Below, in pieces: positions 48,307 to 57,172 of a stretch of 64,000 nucleotides of DNA. The position numbers and the translations under genes are program-made. The notes beneath the pieces are model-generated. The model was not told the DNA's origin. It saw nothing but the letters and a program-made list of their open reading frames with translations, and did no database searches. How positions within the stretch are numbered: position 1 is the stretch's first letter; each line of letters begins with the position of its first letter. This stretch comes from an uncultured Bacteroides sp. GTDB lineage: Bacteria; Bacteroidota; Bacteroidia; Bacteroidales; Bacteroidaceae. The stretch is taken from positions 1 to 64,000 of the forward strand of contig CALUJK010000104.1 in the NCBI GenBank assembly GCA_944320945.1, in the 5' to 3' direction.

Positions 48307-49097
48307 GATTCCATCTTCCGGTACTTGGAAGGAGACACTCCCATAGCTTGCGTAAACACCCGCACGAAGTGGGGAAAATCATTAAACCCCACTTCGTAGC
48401 ATATCTCCGACACCTGTTTCCGCGAACGGCGCAGCAGTTCACAAGCTGTATTTAAGCGATATTGAGTAACGAACTGCGAAAAGGTCATACCCTTGCACCG
48501 CTTGAAATAGGAGCAGAATGCACTGCGATTCATCCCCACCTCCGCGGCAATATCATCCAATGCTATGGGGTGGACGTAATGACGCATCACGTATGTACAT
48601 ATCTGTTGCATCCGGCGCACGTCACGGTCAATGCGCATCGGACGGCCTGCCAACGTATAGTCTGTCGAAGTGAAAAGGACAGGCAACAGACGAATCATTT
48701 CGCAAAGACGTCCCAGTTCATCCGCATCGTTTGCCCGCACAAGGGTCTGGCGGATAAGCAAGGACGCATGTGTTCCAAACTTCCAAGCGTTTTCGGGGAA
48801 AACAACATCTTTCAGACGATTGCGCACTTCGGGAAACAATCCGATGCACCGCAACACGAACTCATGACTAAACGCCACCATCAGATAACAGACATTCCCC
48901 GCAGCATCTACAGAATCTGCATCAAACTCCCAGCGGTGAAGTATCGACGGTGGCAGCAGCACCACATCTCCCGGCACAAAAGGCAGTAACGTATCTCCTG
49001 CCATGCGGTTACCCCGTCCGTGTGTAATGTACATCAATTCCCACGCATCATGCCGGTGCAACTTTGCTTCTATCGCAGGCGGCAAGGCTGCATCCAC
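48300..49097 (-). CDS. AraC family transcription regulator (5' end apparently lost)
   Basis: 265 codons from GTG 49097. The N-terminal cupin-like sensor (about 10-130, LHRHDAWELMYITHGRGN...PGDVVLLPPSILHRWEF) and two C-terminal helix-turn-helix motifs (LDDIAAEVGMNRSAFCSYFKR and VSEICYEVGFNDFPHFVRVF) are intact. The start is odd: homology runs up to about DAALPP, there is no ATG, and the reading frame continues open into the head-to-head nitroreductase gene, whose own start lies inside this one. No promoter fits between them. It is a candidate regulator of the operator at P1-P3, since AraC-type proteins bind direct repeats spaced by 21 bp. Confidence 0.8.
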   Translation of the reverse strand: MDAALPPAIEAKLHRHDAWELMYITHGRGNRMAGDTLLPFVPGDVVLLPPSILHRWEFDADSVDAAGNVCYLMVAFSHEFVLRCIGLFPEVRNRLKDVVFPENAWKFGTHASLLIRQTLVRANDADELGRLCEMIRLLPVLFTSTDYTLAGRPMRIDRDVRRMQQICTYVMRHYVHPIALDDIAAEVGMNRSAFCSYFKRCKGMTFSQFVTQYRLNTACELLRRSRKQVSEICYEVGFNDFPHFVRVFTQAMGVSPSKYRKMESQ

Positions 49098-49702
49098 AAA
49101 AAAGAACCATCCGCGACTTCTCCACCCGCGAAGTCAGCGATGAAGTGTTGAACCGTGTATTGGCTGCCGCATTCAAAGCACCGACCAACGACCACCTACA
49201 CCAGTTGGAATTTGTGGTAGTGCGCGGACATGACAACATTGCCCACCTCATCTCACCCGTGGCTCAAAACACACAGGAGATACAACAGACAATGATTAAA
49301 GCCTCCGCCGGAGAGATGGATACTGACGAACACGCCATGTTCATCGACGCCCTGCCCAAACAGCAACGGATGCTCATGCAAAGCAACTGCCTTGTCCTGC
49401 CTTTCTTCCGGCAAAAAGACTGCCCGCTGTGTCACCCCGTCGAACAAAGTTCACTGAACTATTTTGCTTCCGCATGGGCGGCAATGGAAAACATCTTACT
49501 CGCCGCTACGGCAGAAGGATTGGCCTGTGCTTTCCGCATTCCCATTGCAAACGAAGCCGAGCATGTAAAACAAATCGTCAAGGCTCCTGCCGACTACGAA
49601 TTTACCTGCTTTCTTGCCATCGGTTACGCTGCTCCTGATGCACATTTGTGCAAACAAAAAGAAATCTGCATTGAAGAGAGAATTCACCCAAACAGATGGT
49701 AG
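49064..49702 (+). CDS. Nitroreductase family protein (5' end apparently replaced)
   Basis: 212 codons from TTG 49064, the only possible start after the in-frame stop at 49025-49027. The FMN-binding nitroreductase core begins at KRTIRDFS (residue 13) and continues with APTNDHLHQLEFVVV (about 44-58), YFASAWAAMENILLAATAEGLACAFRIP (about 139-166) and a C-terminal CFLAIGYAAPD. The first dozen residues come from the antisense strand of the AraC gene and are unlike family members. No ATG, Shine-Dalgarno or promoter is present, so expression is doubtful. It may be a remnant of a formerly complete divergent pair. Confidence 0.75.
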   Translation: MLLSQAARLHPQKRTIRDFSTREVSDEVLNRVLAAAFKAPTNDHLHQLEFVVVRGHDNIAHLISPVAQNTQEIQQTMIKASAGEMDTDEHAMFIDALPKQQRMLMQSNCLVLPFFRQKDCPLCHPVEQSSLNYFASAWAAMENILLAATAEGLACAFRIPIANEAEHVKQIVKAPADYEFTCFLAIGYAAPDAHLCKQKEICIEERIHPNRW

Positions 49703-49719
49703 CAGCTATGAGGAGGGTT

Positions 49720-50190
49720 TTATTCCCCCTCCTCATCCACACGCTCCAATTTAAATATTACCGGACGTGTACCGTCATTACAACAAGTAATCATCACTTT
49801 TTCATCGTTTGTCCAACCGCGCATAATAGAACCACCCTGCAAAGCTGCATATACATAGCGGCTAATGCAATCCCACGCTTCAGCACAGAACGTTCCATTC
49901 AGCATACGAAAAAAGTTATCACTATCTACCATGATAACTTGTCCTTCCCTAAAATAAGGACATGGACCCGAATGTGGGTCTGCCAAATAGTCTTTTTGCA
50001 AATCTTTATAACACTCGCGTTTCAATACTGTAATCCTACATTTGTGTTTCATAACCTTATTAATATTTATAATTCCAACTTCCGAACAAGCTTCAGGAAA
50101 CTCTTTACCATAAGCGGTACGAACATTATTCCCCGCCGTCATAGCCAAAGCAGAGATACCTGCTATTTAAAAAAAACGCCTTCTATCCAT
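49720..50190 (-). pseudogene. TIGR04076 family protein with a stop codon in its Tat signal
   Basis: The mature part (from about MKHKCRITVLKRECYKDL) is a TIGR04076 protein with the usual cysteines (GPCPYF, AEAWDCISRYVY, ITCCNDGTRPVIFKLE). Upstream and in frame, ATG 50190 gives MDRRRFF, then TAA (50169-50167), then IAGISALAMTAGNN. Reading that TAA as Lys yields a twin-arginine signal (RRRFFK plus hydrophobic stretch). So codon 8 is a nonsense change, AAA to TAA, at the border of an 8-T run. Internal starts (TTG 50148, ATG 50142 or the ATG of MKHKC) could still give an unexported protein. The promoter is at 50205-50213. Confidence 0.8.
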
Positions 50191-50204
50191 CGTCCTTTTT
50201 GCAG

Positions 50205-50255
50205 ACAAAATTAAAGTTCTGTTTATAAGAAAACAAGTAGGGAAAAATTTTTCCC
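50205..50255 (-). promoter_or_regulatory. Promoter of the TIGR04076 gene with an upstream palindrome
   Basis: On the minus strand, the -7 box TAATTTTGT (50213-50205) lies 20 nt from CTTG (50237-50234). Two bases further upstream is the perfect 16-bp palindrome GGGAAAAATTTTTCCC (50240-50255). The palindrome sits between the divergent TIGR04076 and hxlR genes and is a natural operator candidate for the HxlR regulator. Confidence 0.6.
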
Positions 50256-50301
50256 ATATAGAAAAAATTCTCCTATCCCCTCACTGTAAGGAAGGAAACG
50301 G

Positions 50302-50310
50302 TATCTTTGC
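50302..50310 (+). promoter_or_regulatory. -7 box of hxlR-type gene
   Basis: TATCTTTGC, 24 nt upstream of ATG 50335. Confidence 0.65.
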
Positions 50311-50334
50311 CTGAAATCATAAACAGATCTCCGC

Positions 50335-50679
50335 ATGTATCAAAAGAAAATACCACTCGACCTCAATTGTGGTGTAAAAATCACAATGGAAATTATTGGC
50401 GGTAAATGGAATACCTATATTCTTTATGAACTGAATAAAGGCACAAGACGTCCAAGTGAATTACATCGTCTTTTTCCTAACGCCAGTCCACGTGCCATTA
50501 ACCATCAACTGCGCGAACTGGAAAAATATGGAATGATTCAAAAAATCGTCTTTGCCGAATTACCTCCACACGTGGAATATTCTATCACAGATGACGGTCG
50601 AAGCCTGATGCCTATTATACGCCTAATGGAACAATGGGGCAACGACTTCCGTCCCAAGATGATTCGTATCTTAACGTAA
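50335..50679 (+). CDS. HxlR family winged-helix regulator
   Basis: A 114-residue HxlR-type DNA-binding protein. The family core is IGGKWNTYILYELNKGTRRPSELHRLFPNASPRAINHQLRELEKYGMI (about 21-68), with wing residues VEYSITDDGRSL. Cys12 sits where several HxlR regulators carry a redox-sensing cysteine. Such regulators commonly control a divergent neighbour; here that is the TIGR04076 gene, across a 144-bp region with a 16-bp palindrome. The effector is unknown. Confidence 0.9.
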   Translation: MYQKKIPLDLNCGVKITMEIIGGKWNTYILYELNKGTRRPSELHRLFPNASPRAINHQLRELEKYGMIQKIVFAELPPHVEYSITDDGRSLMPIIRLMEQWGNDFRPKMIRILT

Positions 50680-50710
50680 ATTCTCATAAGCCTGATATAA
50701 AATAAGCCCA

Positions 50711-50910
50711 TTTGTACAGATACATTACTTTAGGGAGAAACGCCCTCATACCCGCTCAGAAGGTACTGTGACGGGGGGTGTTCCGAAGCCCTTCGGAATA
50801 CGAACGAGACAGCTTCGGAACGTGCTCGAAAGGGCTTCGAAGCACGGACCAAAGGGCTTCGGGACAAACTGCCAAAGACACGGTCTGTTTCTGTACACAT
50901 ATTTTATTAT
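50711..50910 (+). repeat. Dispersed intergenic element, copy E
   Basis: A complete copy: left end TTTGTACAGATACATTACTT, hairpin block CTCAGAAGGTACTGTGACGG, first stem GTTCCGAA/TTCGGAAT (50780-50799, last pair G-T), then AGGGCTTCGAAGCACGGACC and AAAGGGCTTCGGGAC words, and right end CTGTACACATATTTTATTA. It follows the hxlR-type gene by 31 bp and fills most of the 330-bp gap before the NlpC/P60 gene. The six-frame peptides across it resemble those across copy A only because the DNA is repeated. Confidence 0.8.
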
Positions 50911-50977
50911 CCTTGAGACGAAAGTAAGCATAAGAAAGAAAAGACAACTATATCCCCACTTTTTAACCGGAAATTCG

Positions 50978-50986
50978 TAGCTTTGT
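50978..50986 (+). promoter_or_regulatory. -7 box of the NlpC/P60-dnaG pair
   Basis: TAGCTTTGT, 23 nt upstream of ATG 51010. Confidence 0.55.
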
Positions 50987-51009
50987 CCCACTCTTTTGAA
51001 TAAGGCCAG

Positions 51010-51981
51010 ATGAGAAAAGTCATATATACTTTATTAATAGCGGTGACATGCTTACTGACAAGTACCTTGCAGGTCAACGCACAGCAAACATGGGCCATCG
51101 TCCGGCTTTCCGTGTGCAATCTGCATGCAAAAGCGGATTTTGCTTCACCGCTGGAGACACAGGCACTACTGGGCACACCCGTGCGGGTATTGAAATTCGA
51201 CCGATGGTATCAGATACAACTGCCGGACGAATACGTCGCATGGGTACACCGTGATGCCATTCGGTGCGTCACTCCGCATGAACTGGAAGCGTGGAATCAG
51301 GCAGAGAAGATCGTAGTAACGGCACACTACGGGTTTGTCTATTCGCAGCCGGACGAAGAGTCACTGCCTATATCGGACATCGTATCGGGCAACCGGCTCA
51401 AACTTATCGGGCGCAAAGGAAAGTTCTACCGCGTGGAATATCCCGACGGACGCCAAGGATATTTACTCCGCCGACTGGCTTGCCCCGAAACGAAATGGCG
51501 GAAACAACTGCAATGCAATGCCGAAAGCATTCTCCACACGGCAAGCACATTAACGGGTGTTCCCTACCTGTGGGCAGGCACTTCGGCCAAAGGGGTAGAT
51601 TGCAGCGGACTGGTACAAACGGTGTTCCGCCTGCATGACGTCATTGTGCCCCGCAATGCCTCGCAACAGGCCAAGGTGGGACAACGTATCAATATCTCAC
51701 CGGATAACAGTAATCTGCAAACGGGCGACCTGTTGTTTTTCGGCAAACCGGCTACGGACACGGAGAAAGAACAAATAGTACATGTCGGAATTTACATGGG
51801 AGAAGGGTTGTTCATACACTCGCAGGGCGATGTACATGTCAGCAGTCTGAATCCCCAAGATGAACGGTATGACGCTTTCAACCACGGACGGTTGCTTTAC
51901 GCCACCCGCATCTTACCCTATATAAATAAGGTGAAAGAAGTGCGTACGCTTCCCAACCACCCTTACTTCCAAGAAAAATAG
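51010..51981 (+). CDS. Exported NlpC/P60 peptidoglycan peptidase with SH3 domains
   Basis: A 323-residue protein: signal peptide (1 to about 24, ending VNAQQ), two bacterial SH3-like domains (about 28-90 and 98-155, the second with GKFYRVEYPDGRQGYL) and a C-terminal C40 NlpC/P60 peptidase domain (about 165-300). The catalytic Cys is in GVDCSGLVQTVF and the His in IVHVGIYMG. Relatives cleave the gamma-D-Glu-diamino-acid bond of muropeptides, for wall turnover or recycling. dnaG follows after 10 bp. Confidence 0.93.
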   Translation: MRKVIYTLLIAVTCLLTSTLQVNAQQTWAIVRLSVCNLHAKADFASPLETQALLGTPVRVLKFDRWYQIQLPDEYVAWVHRDAIRCVTPHELEAWNQAEKIVVTAHYGFVYSQPDEESLPISDIVSGNRLKLIGRKGKFYRVEYPDGRQGYLLRRLACPETKWRKQLQCNAESILHTASTLTGVPYLWAGTSAKGVDCSGLVQTVFRLHDVIVPRNASQQAKVGQRINISPDNSNLQTGDLLFFGKPATDTEKEQIVHVGIYMGEGLFIHSQGDVHVSSLNPQDERYDAFNHGRLLYATRILPYINKVKEVRTLPNHPYFQEK

Positions 51982-51991
51982 CAATAACAGA

Positions 51992-54076
51992 ATGATAGAC
52001 CAACTTACCATAGACCGCATCATGGACGCCGCGCAGATATATGACGTCGTGTCCGACTTCGTGACATTGCGCAAACGGGGCGTGAACTACGTAGGTCTGT
52101 GTCCGTTCCACGACGACAAAACGCCGTCGTTCTACGTGTCGCCGGCCAAAGGGCTTTGCAAATGTTTTGCCTGTGGTAAGGGAGGCAATGCCGTGCACTT
52201 CATTATGGAGCATGAGCAGATGACTTACCCCGAGGCATTGCGCTATCTGGCAAAAAAGTATGGCATCGAGATAAAGGAACGGGAACTGAGCAACGAAGAA
52301 AAAGCCGCGCAAAGCGAACGGGAAAGCCTTTTCATCATGAATCAGTTTGCCAACGACTACTTCCGCCACACCCTGCGCGAGACGGAAGAGGGGCGCAGCG
52401 TGGGAATGGCTTACTTCCGTAACCGTGGTTTTCGGGACGACATCATCGAAAAATTCCAATTGGGCTACTGCACGGAGAGTAACGACGCTTTTGCCAAGAA
52501 AGCCCTTGAGAAAGGATATAAGCCGGAATATCTCATTAAAACCGGCCTCTGCTACGAAACGGATGACCACCGGTTGAGAGACCGTTTCTGGGGACGTGTC
52601 ATTTTCCCCGTACATACCCTGAGCGGTAAGGTCGTCGCTTTTGGAGGGCGTGTGCTGGCCAGTGCCACAAAAGGCGTGAAGGTGAAATACGTCAACTCTC
52701 CCGAATCGGAAATCTATCATAAGAGCAACGAGCTATACGGCATCTTCTTTGCCAAACAGGCCATTGTGAAGCAAGACCGGTGCTACTTGGTGGAAGGCTA
52801 TACGGATGTCATCTCCATGCACCAGAGTGGAGTGGAGAATGTAGTGGCCTCATCAGGAACGGCGCTTACGACACAACAAATCAAGCTGATACACCGCTTC
52901 ACCAACAATCTGACCGTATTATACGACGGTGATGAAGCCGGAATTAAGGCTTCGCTGCGCGGTATCGACATGCTGCTGGAAGAGGGCATGAATATTAAAG
53001 TCTGCCTGTTGCCCGACGGTGACGACCCCGACTCGTTTGCCCGCAAGCATACTTCCACCGAGTTTCAGGCATTCATTGCCGAACACGAGACTGACTTTAT
53101 CCGCTTCAAGACCAACTTGTTGCTGAAGGATGCCGGACGAGACCCCATCAAGCGGGCTGAACTTATCGGGAACATCGTACAGAGCATATCGGTCATTCCG
53201 GAAGCCATTGTGCGCGACGTCTATATCAAGGAGTGTGCCCAGTTACTGCATGTAGAAGACCGTCTGCTGGTATCGGAAGTGGCCAAACGACGCGAAAAGG
53301 AAAATGAACGCCGTACTGAGCAACGGGAGCGGGAACGACGCCTACAGAACCGGCAACAACAGGAAAAAAACGACACACATTCCACGGACATTCCTGCCGA
53401 TACATCGACTGCCGGACAAATTTCCTCCACCACTGATAAGGAGCCGTCTTATCCGGAAGAAAATGCGGTAACGGCCGAATATACATCCTTTATTCCTCAG
53501 GAAGGAAAGGAAGGACAGGAGTTCTACAAGTATGAACAACTCATCCTGCAAATGGTGGTACGCTATGGAGAATACATCATGTGCAATGTCTCCGACGAGG
53601 AGGAGAACGAACATCCTATTACGGTGACCGAATATGTAGTGGATGATTTAAAAGAAGACGATTTGGCTTTCCACAATCCGCTACACCGCCGCATCTTGGC
53701 CGAAGCGGCCGAGCATGTCCATGACACCGGTTTCAAAGCCGAACATTATTTTGTGAATCATGTTGACCCGACCATCAGCAAGCTATGCGTAGAGCTTATC
53801 AGCAACCGCTATCAACTCAGTAAATACCACTCGAAGAACCAAAAAATCGTAACCGACGAAGAACGGCTTTACGAACTGATTCCCCGGCTGATGATAAATT
53901 TCAAATATGCCATTGTCAGCGAGGAGCTCAAGCACATGCTGCAAGCCTTGCAACAGCCCGAAGTGGCCAGTGACGAGCAACAATGTAATGCCCTGATGCA
54001 GCGGTACAGTGAGTTGCGCGAAGTTCAAAGCCTCATGGCAAAAAGACTGGGCGACCGGGTGGTGCTAAGCCTGTAA
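51992..54076 (+). CDS. dnaG: DNA primase
   Basis: DnaG, 694 residues, makes RNA primers at the replication fork. The CHC2 zinc finger (CPFHDDKTPSFYVSPAKGLCKCFACGKGG, about 37-65) is followed by the TOPRIM catalytic core (LVEGYTDVISMHQSG near 268 and YDGDEAG near 311). A long charged Arg/Glu/Gln linker (about 428-460) leads into the C-terminal DnaB-binding region. It is somewhat longer than E. coli DnaG (581) because of the linker, as in other Bacteroides. It lies 10 bp after the NlpC/P60 gene. Confidence 0.96.
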   Translation: MIDQLTIDRIMDAAQIYDVVSDFVTLRKRGVNYVGLCPFHDDKTPSFYVSPAKGLCKCFACGKGGNAVHFIMEHEQMTYPEALRYLAKKYGIEIKERELSNEEKAAQSERESLFIMNQFANDYFRHTLRETEEGRSVGMAYFRNRGFRDDIIEKFQLGYCTESNDAFAKKALEKGYKPEYLIKTGLCYETDDHRLRDRFWGRVIFPVHTLSGKVVAFGGRVLASATKGVKVKYVNSPESEIYHKSNELYGIFFAKQAIVKQDRCYLVEGYTDVISMHQSGVENVVASSGTALTTQQIKLIHRFTNNLTVLYDGDEAGIKASLRGIDMLLEEGMNIKVCLLPDGDDPDSFARKHTSTEFQAFIAEHETDFIRFKTNLLLKDAGRDPIKRAELIGNIVQSISVIPEAIVRDVYIKECAQLLHVEDRLLVSEVAKRREKENERRTEQRERERRLQNRQQQEKNDTHSTDIPADTSTAGQISSTTDKEPSYPEENAVTAEYTSFIPQEGKEGQEFYKYEQLILQMVVRYGEYIMCNVSDEEENEHPITVTEYVVDDLKEDDLAFHNPLHRRILAEAAEHVHDTGFKAEHYFVNHVDPTISKLCVELISNRYQLSKYHSKNQKIVTDEERLYELIPRLMINFKYAIVSEELKHMLQALQQPEVASDEQQCNALMQRYSELREVQSLMAKRLGDRVVLSL

Positions 54077-54215
54077 GGGTTTCTAATCCCTGTGTTTCAT
54101 GCTCCACAGCGCTGTCTTTGCACATTTGTATAACTTGTTTTGCACAAAAATAGACATCGGCGAGCAGGAGTGAAACATTAATAGACAAATCAGACATACG
54201 ATTATAGGTTGATTT

Positions 54216-54224
54216 TCTATTTTT
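54216..54224 (+). promoter_or_regulatory. -7 box of the chondroitinase-fucosidase operon
   Basis: TATTTTTGT, 26 nt upstream of ATG 54251; no clear -33 element is seen. Confidence 0.5.
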
Positions 54225-54250
54225 GTCAGCATCACTAACACAACAGAACC

Positions 54251-57166
54251 ATGAAAAATTTTCTACACACGCTCTGCCTGCCGGCACTGCTTGCGGGAAG
54301 CATTTCCGTACAGGCACAAGCATTCTATAATTTTGAAAACAGTCAAGAACTGCAAGGATGGAACATCAATGACGGTTCTTTATCCATATCTGCCGACAAA
54401 CAGAAGTTAGGCAAACATGCCTTGCACATCAAAGGTGCGCCGGGTAGTATCATCACCATAGAGAATGCACGCGGATTGCAACAGGCTTCACGCAGCAGGA
54501 AAGGAGGCATTACGGCATGGATTTACAACGACAAGCCCGTGGATGCGTCACTGGTTTTCCGTTTTACAGATGGTAACGGGAAAGAGGTCTGCCGGCAAGG
54601 ATTCCGTTTGGCGTTTAAAGGCTGGCGATGTCTGTGGGCCGGCTTCAACGAGGATATGGGGAAAGCAGACAATACCGTCATCGAACAGGTGTGCATCGAA
54701 CTGCCGGCACATACAGCCGTCGGCAATCTCTACATCGATTATCTGGAATTTACGCCAAAAGTGTCTTGGCAAAAGATGTCCGATGCCCAATACCATGTCA
54801 ACCGGACGGACTTCAGCCTGATATCAGACTTCATGGGGTATCGCAATACCGCGCCTTACGTGCCCGAAGTGGTAACGGCCGAGGAGAAAGATATTACTGC
54901 CATAAAGCAACGATTGACGGACTGGTACTTAGGAGACTCTTCCGTTTCTCATTCATGGATAGAACTGCGGAAACAAGGAGAACAGGCGTACATCCGCAAC
55001 GGTCTGAAAGCCGGAGAAAAGATTCATCCTGCTTATGACTCACAGCACACGGCTATCGGGCAGCCTCTTTTCCCGATGGCAGCACCTGCCCGCATCGGAC
55101 AAGAAGAACTGACCAAGTTCAGAACCATCAACGAAAAGATTCTGCTTCCTCTGGCACTTGACTACCGGAAGAACCACAATCCTGAAAGTTTAAAGAAGGC
55201 CATTTACATGTATGACTATTTCCACGACCAAGGCTGGGCAGACGGTAGCGGAATGGGAACTCTTTGCTTTGAAAAGCTAAGAAGTTCCGGTTATTTTCAT
55301 TCTTTCTTCTTATTAAAGGATGAACTGACACCGGAACAATTGGAAAGAGAACTGAATACACTAAACTGGTTTACGCTGTTCGGCATCTGCTACCAAGAAC
55401 CGACCTATGCAGGAGAAGTTGCCGACAATCTTCGCGCGTTGGCATTGCCGAAACTGATTTATGCGCTTTCACTAACGGATAAGAAGGAACAACAAATCGC
55501 ATTAACCGCTTTCCGTAACTACATGGATAATGCCTTGGCCACAGCTCCCGGCTTCTTTGGAACAATTAAAGCAGACTTCTCCGGCTATCATCACCGCGGG
55601 CCTTATACCAGTGCCTACTATCCACATGCCTTATATGCCGGTGCATTGGTTGCTTACCTGTTGCACGGAACACCTTACGCCCTTTCCGACACAACGCTCC
55701 ATAATCTGAAACAGTCGCTGTTGGCTTTCCGCTTCTTTTGTGCCAATCTAGATTCACCGGTAGGAACAGCAGGCCGTTTCCCCACCGGACAGCAGATATT
55801 GGAGACACTTTTGCCGGCTTACGCATACGTCGCTTTCTCCTATCCGACACCGGACAAGGAACTGACCGCCGCTTATAAAAGAATTGCTGAAAATCCCGCC
55901 AACCAAAATGCCATAGAGAAGTATATGGCCAACGTGAACTCCAACCTCACCTATACAAGCAGTGTAGGAGAAGCCGAACTCATGGCACGGCTTTCTGCTA
56001 CTGACATCAAGGCAGAAGAAGCACCTGTTGGATCACGCTTCATGCCCTACTCCGGCCTGATGGTCATCAAAAACAAAGATTTCCATTTCAACATCAAAGG
56101 TTTCAGCCGATACATTTGGGATTTTGAATCGTCTGACACCGAGAATCTGAAAGGACGCTACCTCTCTTACGGTCAAGTGGAATATTTCGACTTGAAGAAC
56201 GGACGTAAATCATTCAACCCACAAGAAAAAGGTTTTGACTGGAACTATTTATCCGGTGCCACGACAAAGGTACTGCCTGATTCGCTGCTAATGGATAAAG
56301 GAGGAGCGAGCAGCGGGCATCGTAACTTTTCCGACGAAACGTTCCTTGCGGGTGTATCCGGAAAGGGGAATTGCGCCTTATTCTCTTTCCGCATGCACGA
56401 CATAACTTATGATACTTCCCTGCGTGCCAATAAATCGGTATTTGCTTTTGATGACATTTTACTATGTATGGGGTCTGATATTACCTGCCAAGACACATGC
56501 CATCCGGTAGTGACGACATTATTCCAGTCTATCCTGCCCGAAAAGCAGAAGAGCCTTAAAAAGAAGCATCTGCTGAACGACGGAGCATTGTTGTATGCCG
56601 TCCGTCAAGGAGAGATACAAACCATGCGCAACGGAGCATTTACGACTGCATATATGAACCACACGGCGACCGGAAATGATAAATACCAATATTACATCCT
56701 TCCCGGTAAGGCTGTGAAACAGGCAGAGACATTATTATCGCCTCAAAGTCCTGTCCGCATCATCGAACAAGACAACGCTGCACATATCGTGGAGCATACG
56801 GAAAAAGGAATTATTTATGCTGCATTGTTCGATGCAAACAGGCATTATGAAAACCTGCCCGTCAAACGGATAAACATACCGCTGGCATACATATATGAGA
56901 AAGAGAGCGATAAATGTACTACTTTATCAATCTGTGAGCCGGACATGCGACGGACATCTCATGCCCACATGGGGTTATTAACCGAAAGTGACGTCATCGA
57001 ACAAGAGAAGTCTTTCAACACTTCACTCACCTTAGACGGCATTTATACGGCAACATGCGCACAGCAATCCATCATCGTGCAACCTGACACGCTCAATAAC
57101 GAGACAACAATTATCCTCCGCACCATCCGGGGAGAGAATTACCAAATACTGCTACAAAAACAATAA
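54251..57166 (+). CDS. Polysaccharide lyase family 8, chondroitin ABC lyase type
   Basis: A 971-residue exported lyase that eliminates the uronic-acid linkage of chondroitin or dermatan sulfate. The order is signal peptide (1 to about 23), N-terminal jelly-roll lyase domain (about 25-175, with TAWIYNDKPVDASLVFRF like Proteus chondroitinase ABC), alpha/alpha toroid (about 180-560) and C-terminal beta-sandwich domains. The catalytic neighbourhood HHRGPYTSAYY spans residues 447-457 (His and Tyr of the family), with RFPTGQQ and a GEAELMARL glutamate later. It forms a two-gene operon with the GH95 gene 6 bp downstream. No SusC/SusD pair is nearby. The exact substrate (chondroitin, dermatan or a fucosylated form) is open. 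Confidence 0.88.
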   Translation: MKNFLHTLCLPALLAGSISVQAQAFYNFENSQELQGWNINDGSLSISADKQKLGKHALHIKGAPGSIITIENARGLQQASRSRKGGITAWIYNDKPVDASLVFRFTDGNGKEVCRQGFRLAFKGWRCLWAGFNEDMGKADNTVIEQVCIELPAHTAVGNLYIDYLEFTPKVSWQKMSDAQYHVNRTDFSLISDFMGYRNTAPYVPEVVTAEEKDITAIKQRLTDWYLGDSSVSHSWIELRKQGEQAYIRNGLKAGEKIHPAYDSQHTAIGQPLFPMAAPARIGQEELTKFRTINEKILLPLALDYRKNHNPESLKKAIYMYDYFHDQGWADGSGMGTLCFEKLRSSGYFHSFFLLKDELTPEQLERELNTLNWFTLFGICYQEPTYAGEVADNLRALALPKLIYALSLTDKKEQQIALTAFRNYMDNALATAPGFFGTIKADFSGYHHRGPYTSAYYPHALYAGALVAYLLHGTPYALSDTTLHNLKQSLLAFRFFCANLDSPVGTAGRFPTGQQILETLLPAYAYVAFSYPTPDKELTAAYKRIAENPANQNAIEKYMANVNSNLTYTSSVGEAELMARLSATDIKAEEAPVGSRFMPYSGLMVIKNKDFHFNIKGFSRYIWDFESSDTENLKGRYLSYGQVEYFDLKNGRKSFNPQEKGFDWNYLSGATTKVLPDSLLMDKGGASSGHRNFSDETFLAGVSGKGNCALFSFRMHDITYDTSLRANKSVFAFDDILLCMGSDITCQDTCHPVVTTLFQSILPEKQKSLKKKHLLNDGALLYAVRQGEIQTMRNGAFTTAYMNHTATGNDKYQYYILPGKAVKQAETLLSPQSPVRIIEQDNAAHIVEHTEKGIIYAALFDANRHYENLPVKRINIPLAYIYEKESDKCTTLSICEPDMRRTSHAHMGLLTESDVIEQEKSFNTSLTLDGIYTATCAQQSIIVQPDTLNNETTIILRTIRGENYQILLQKQ

Positions 57167-57172
57167 TCTGCC

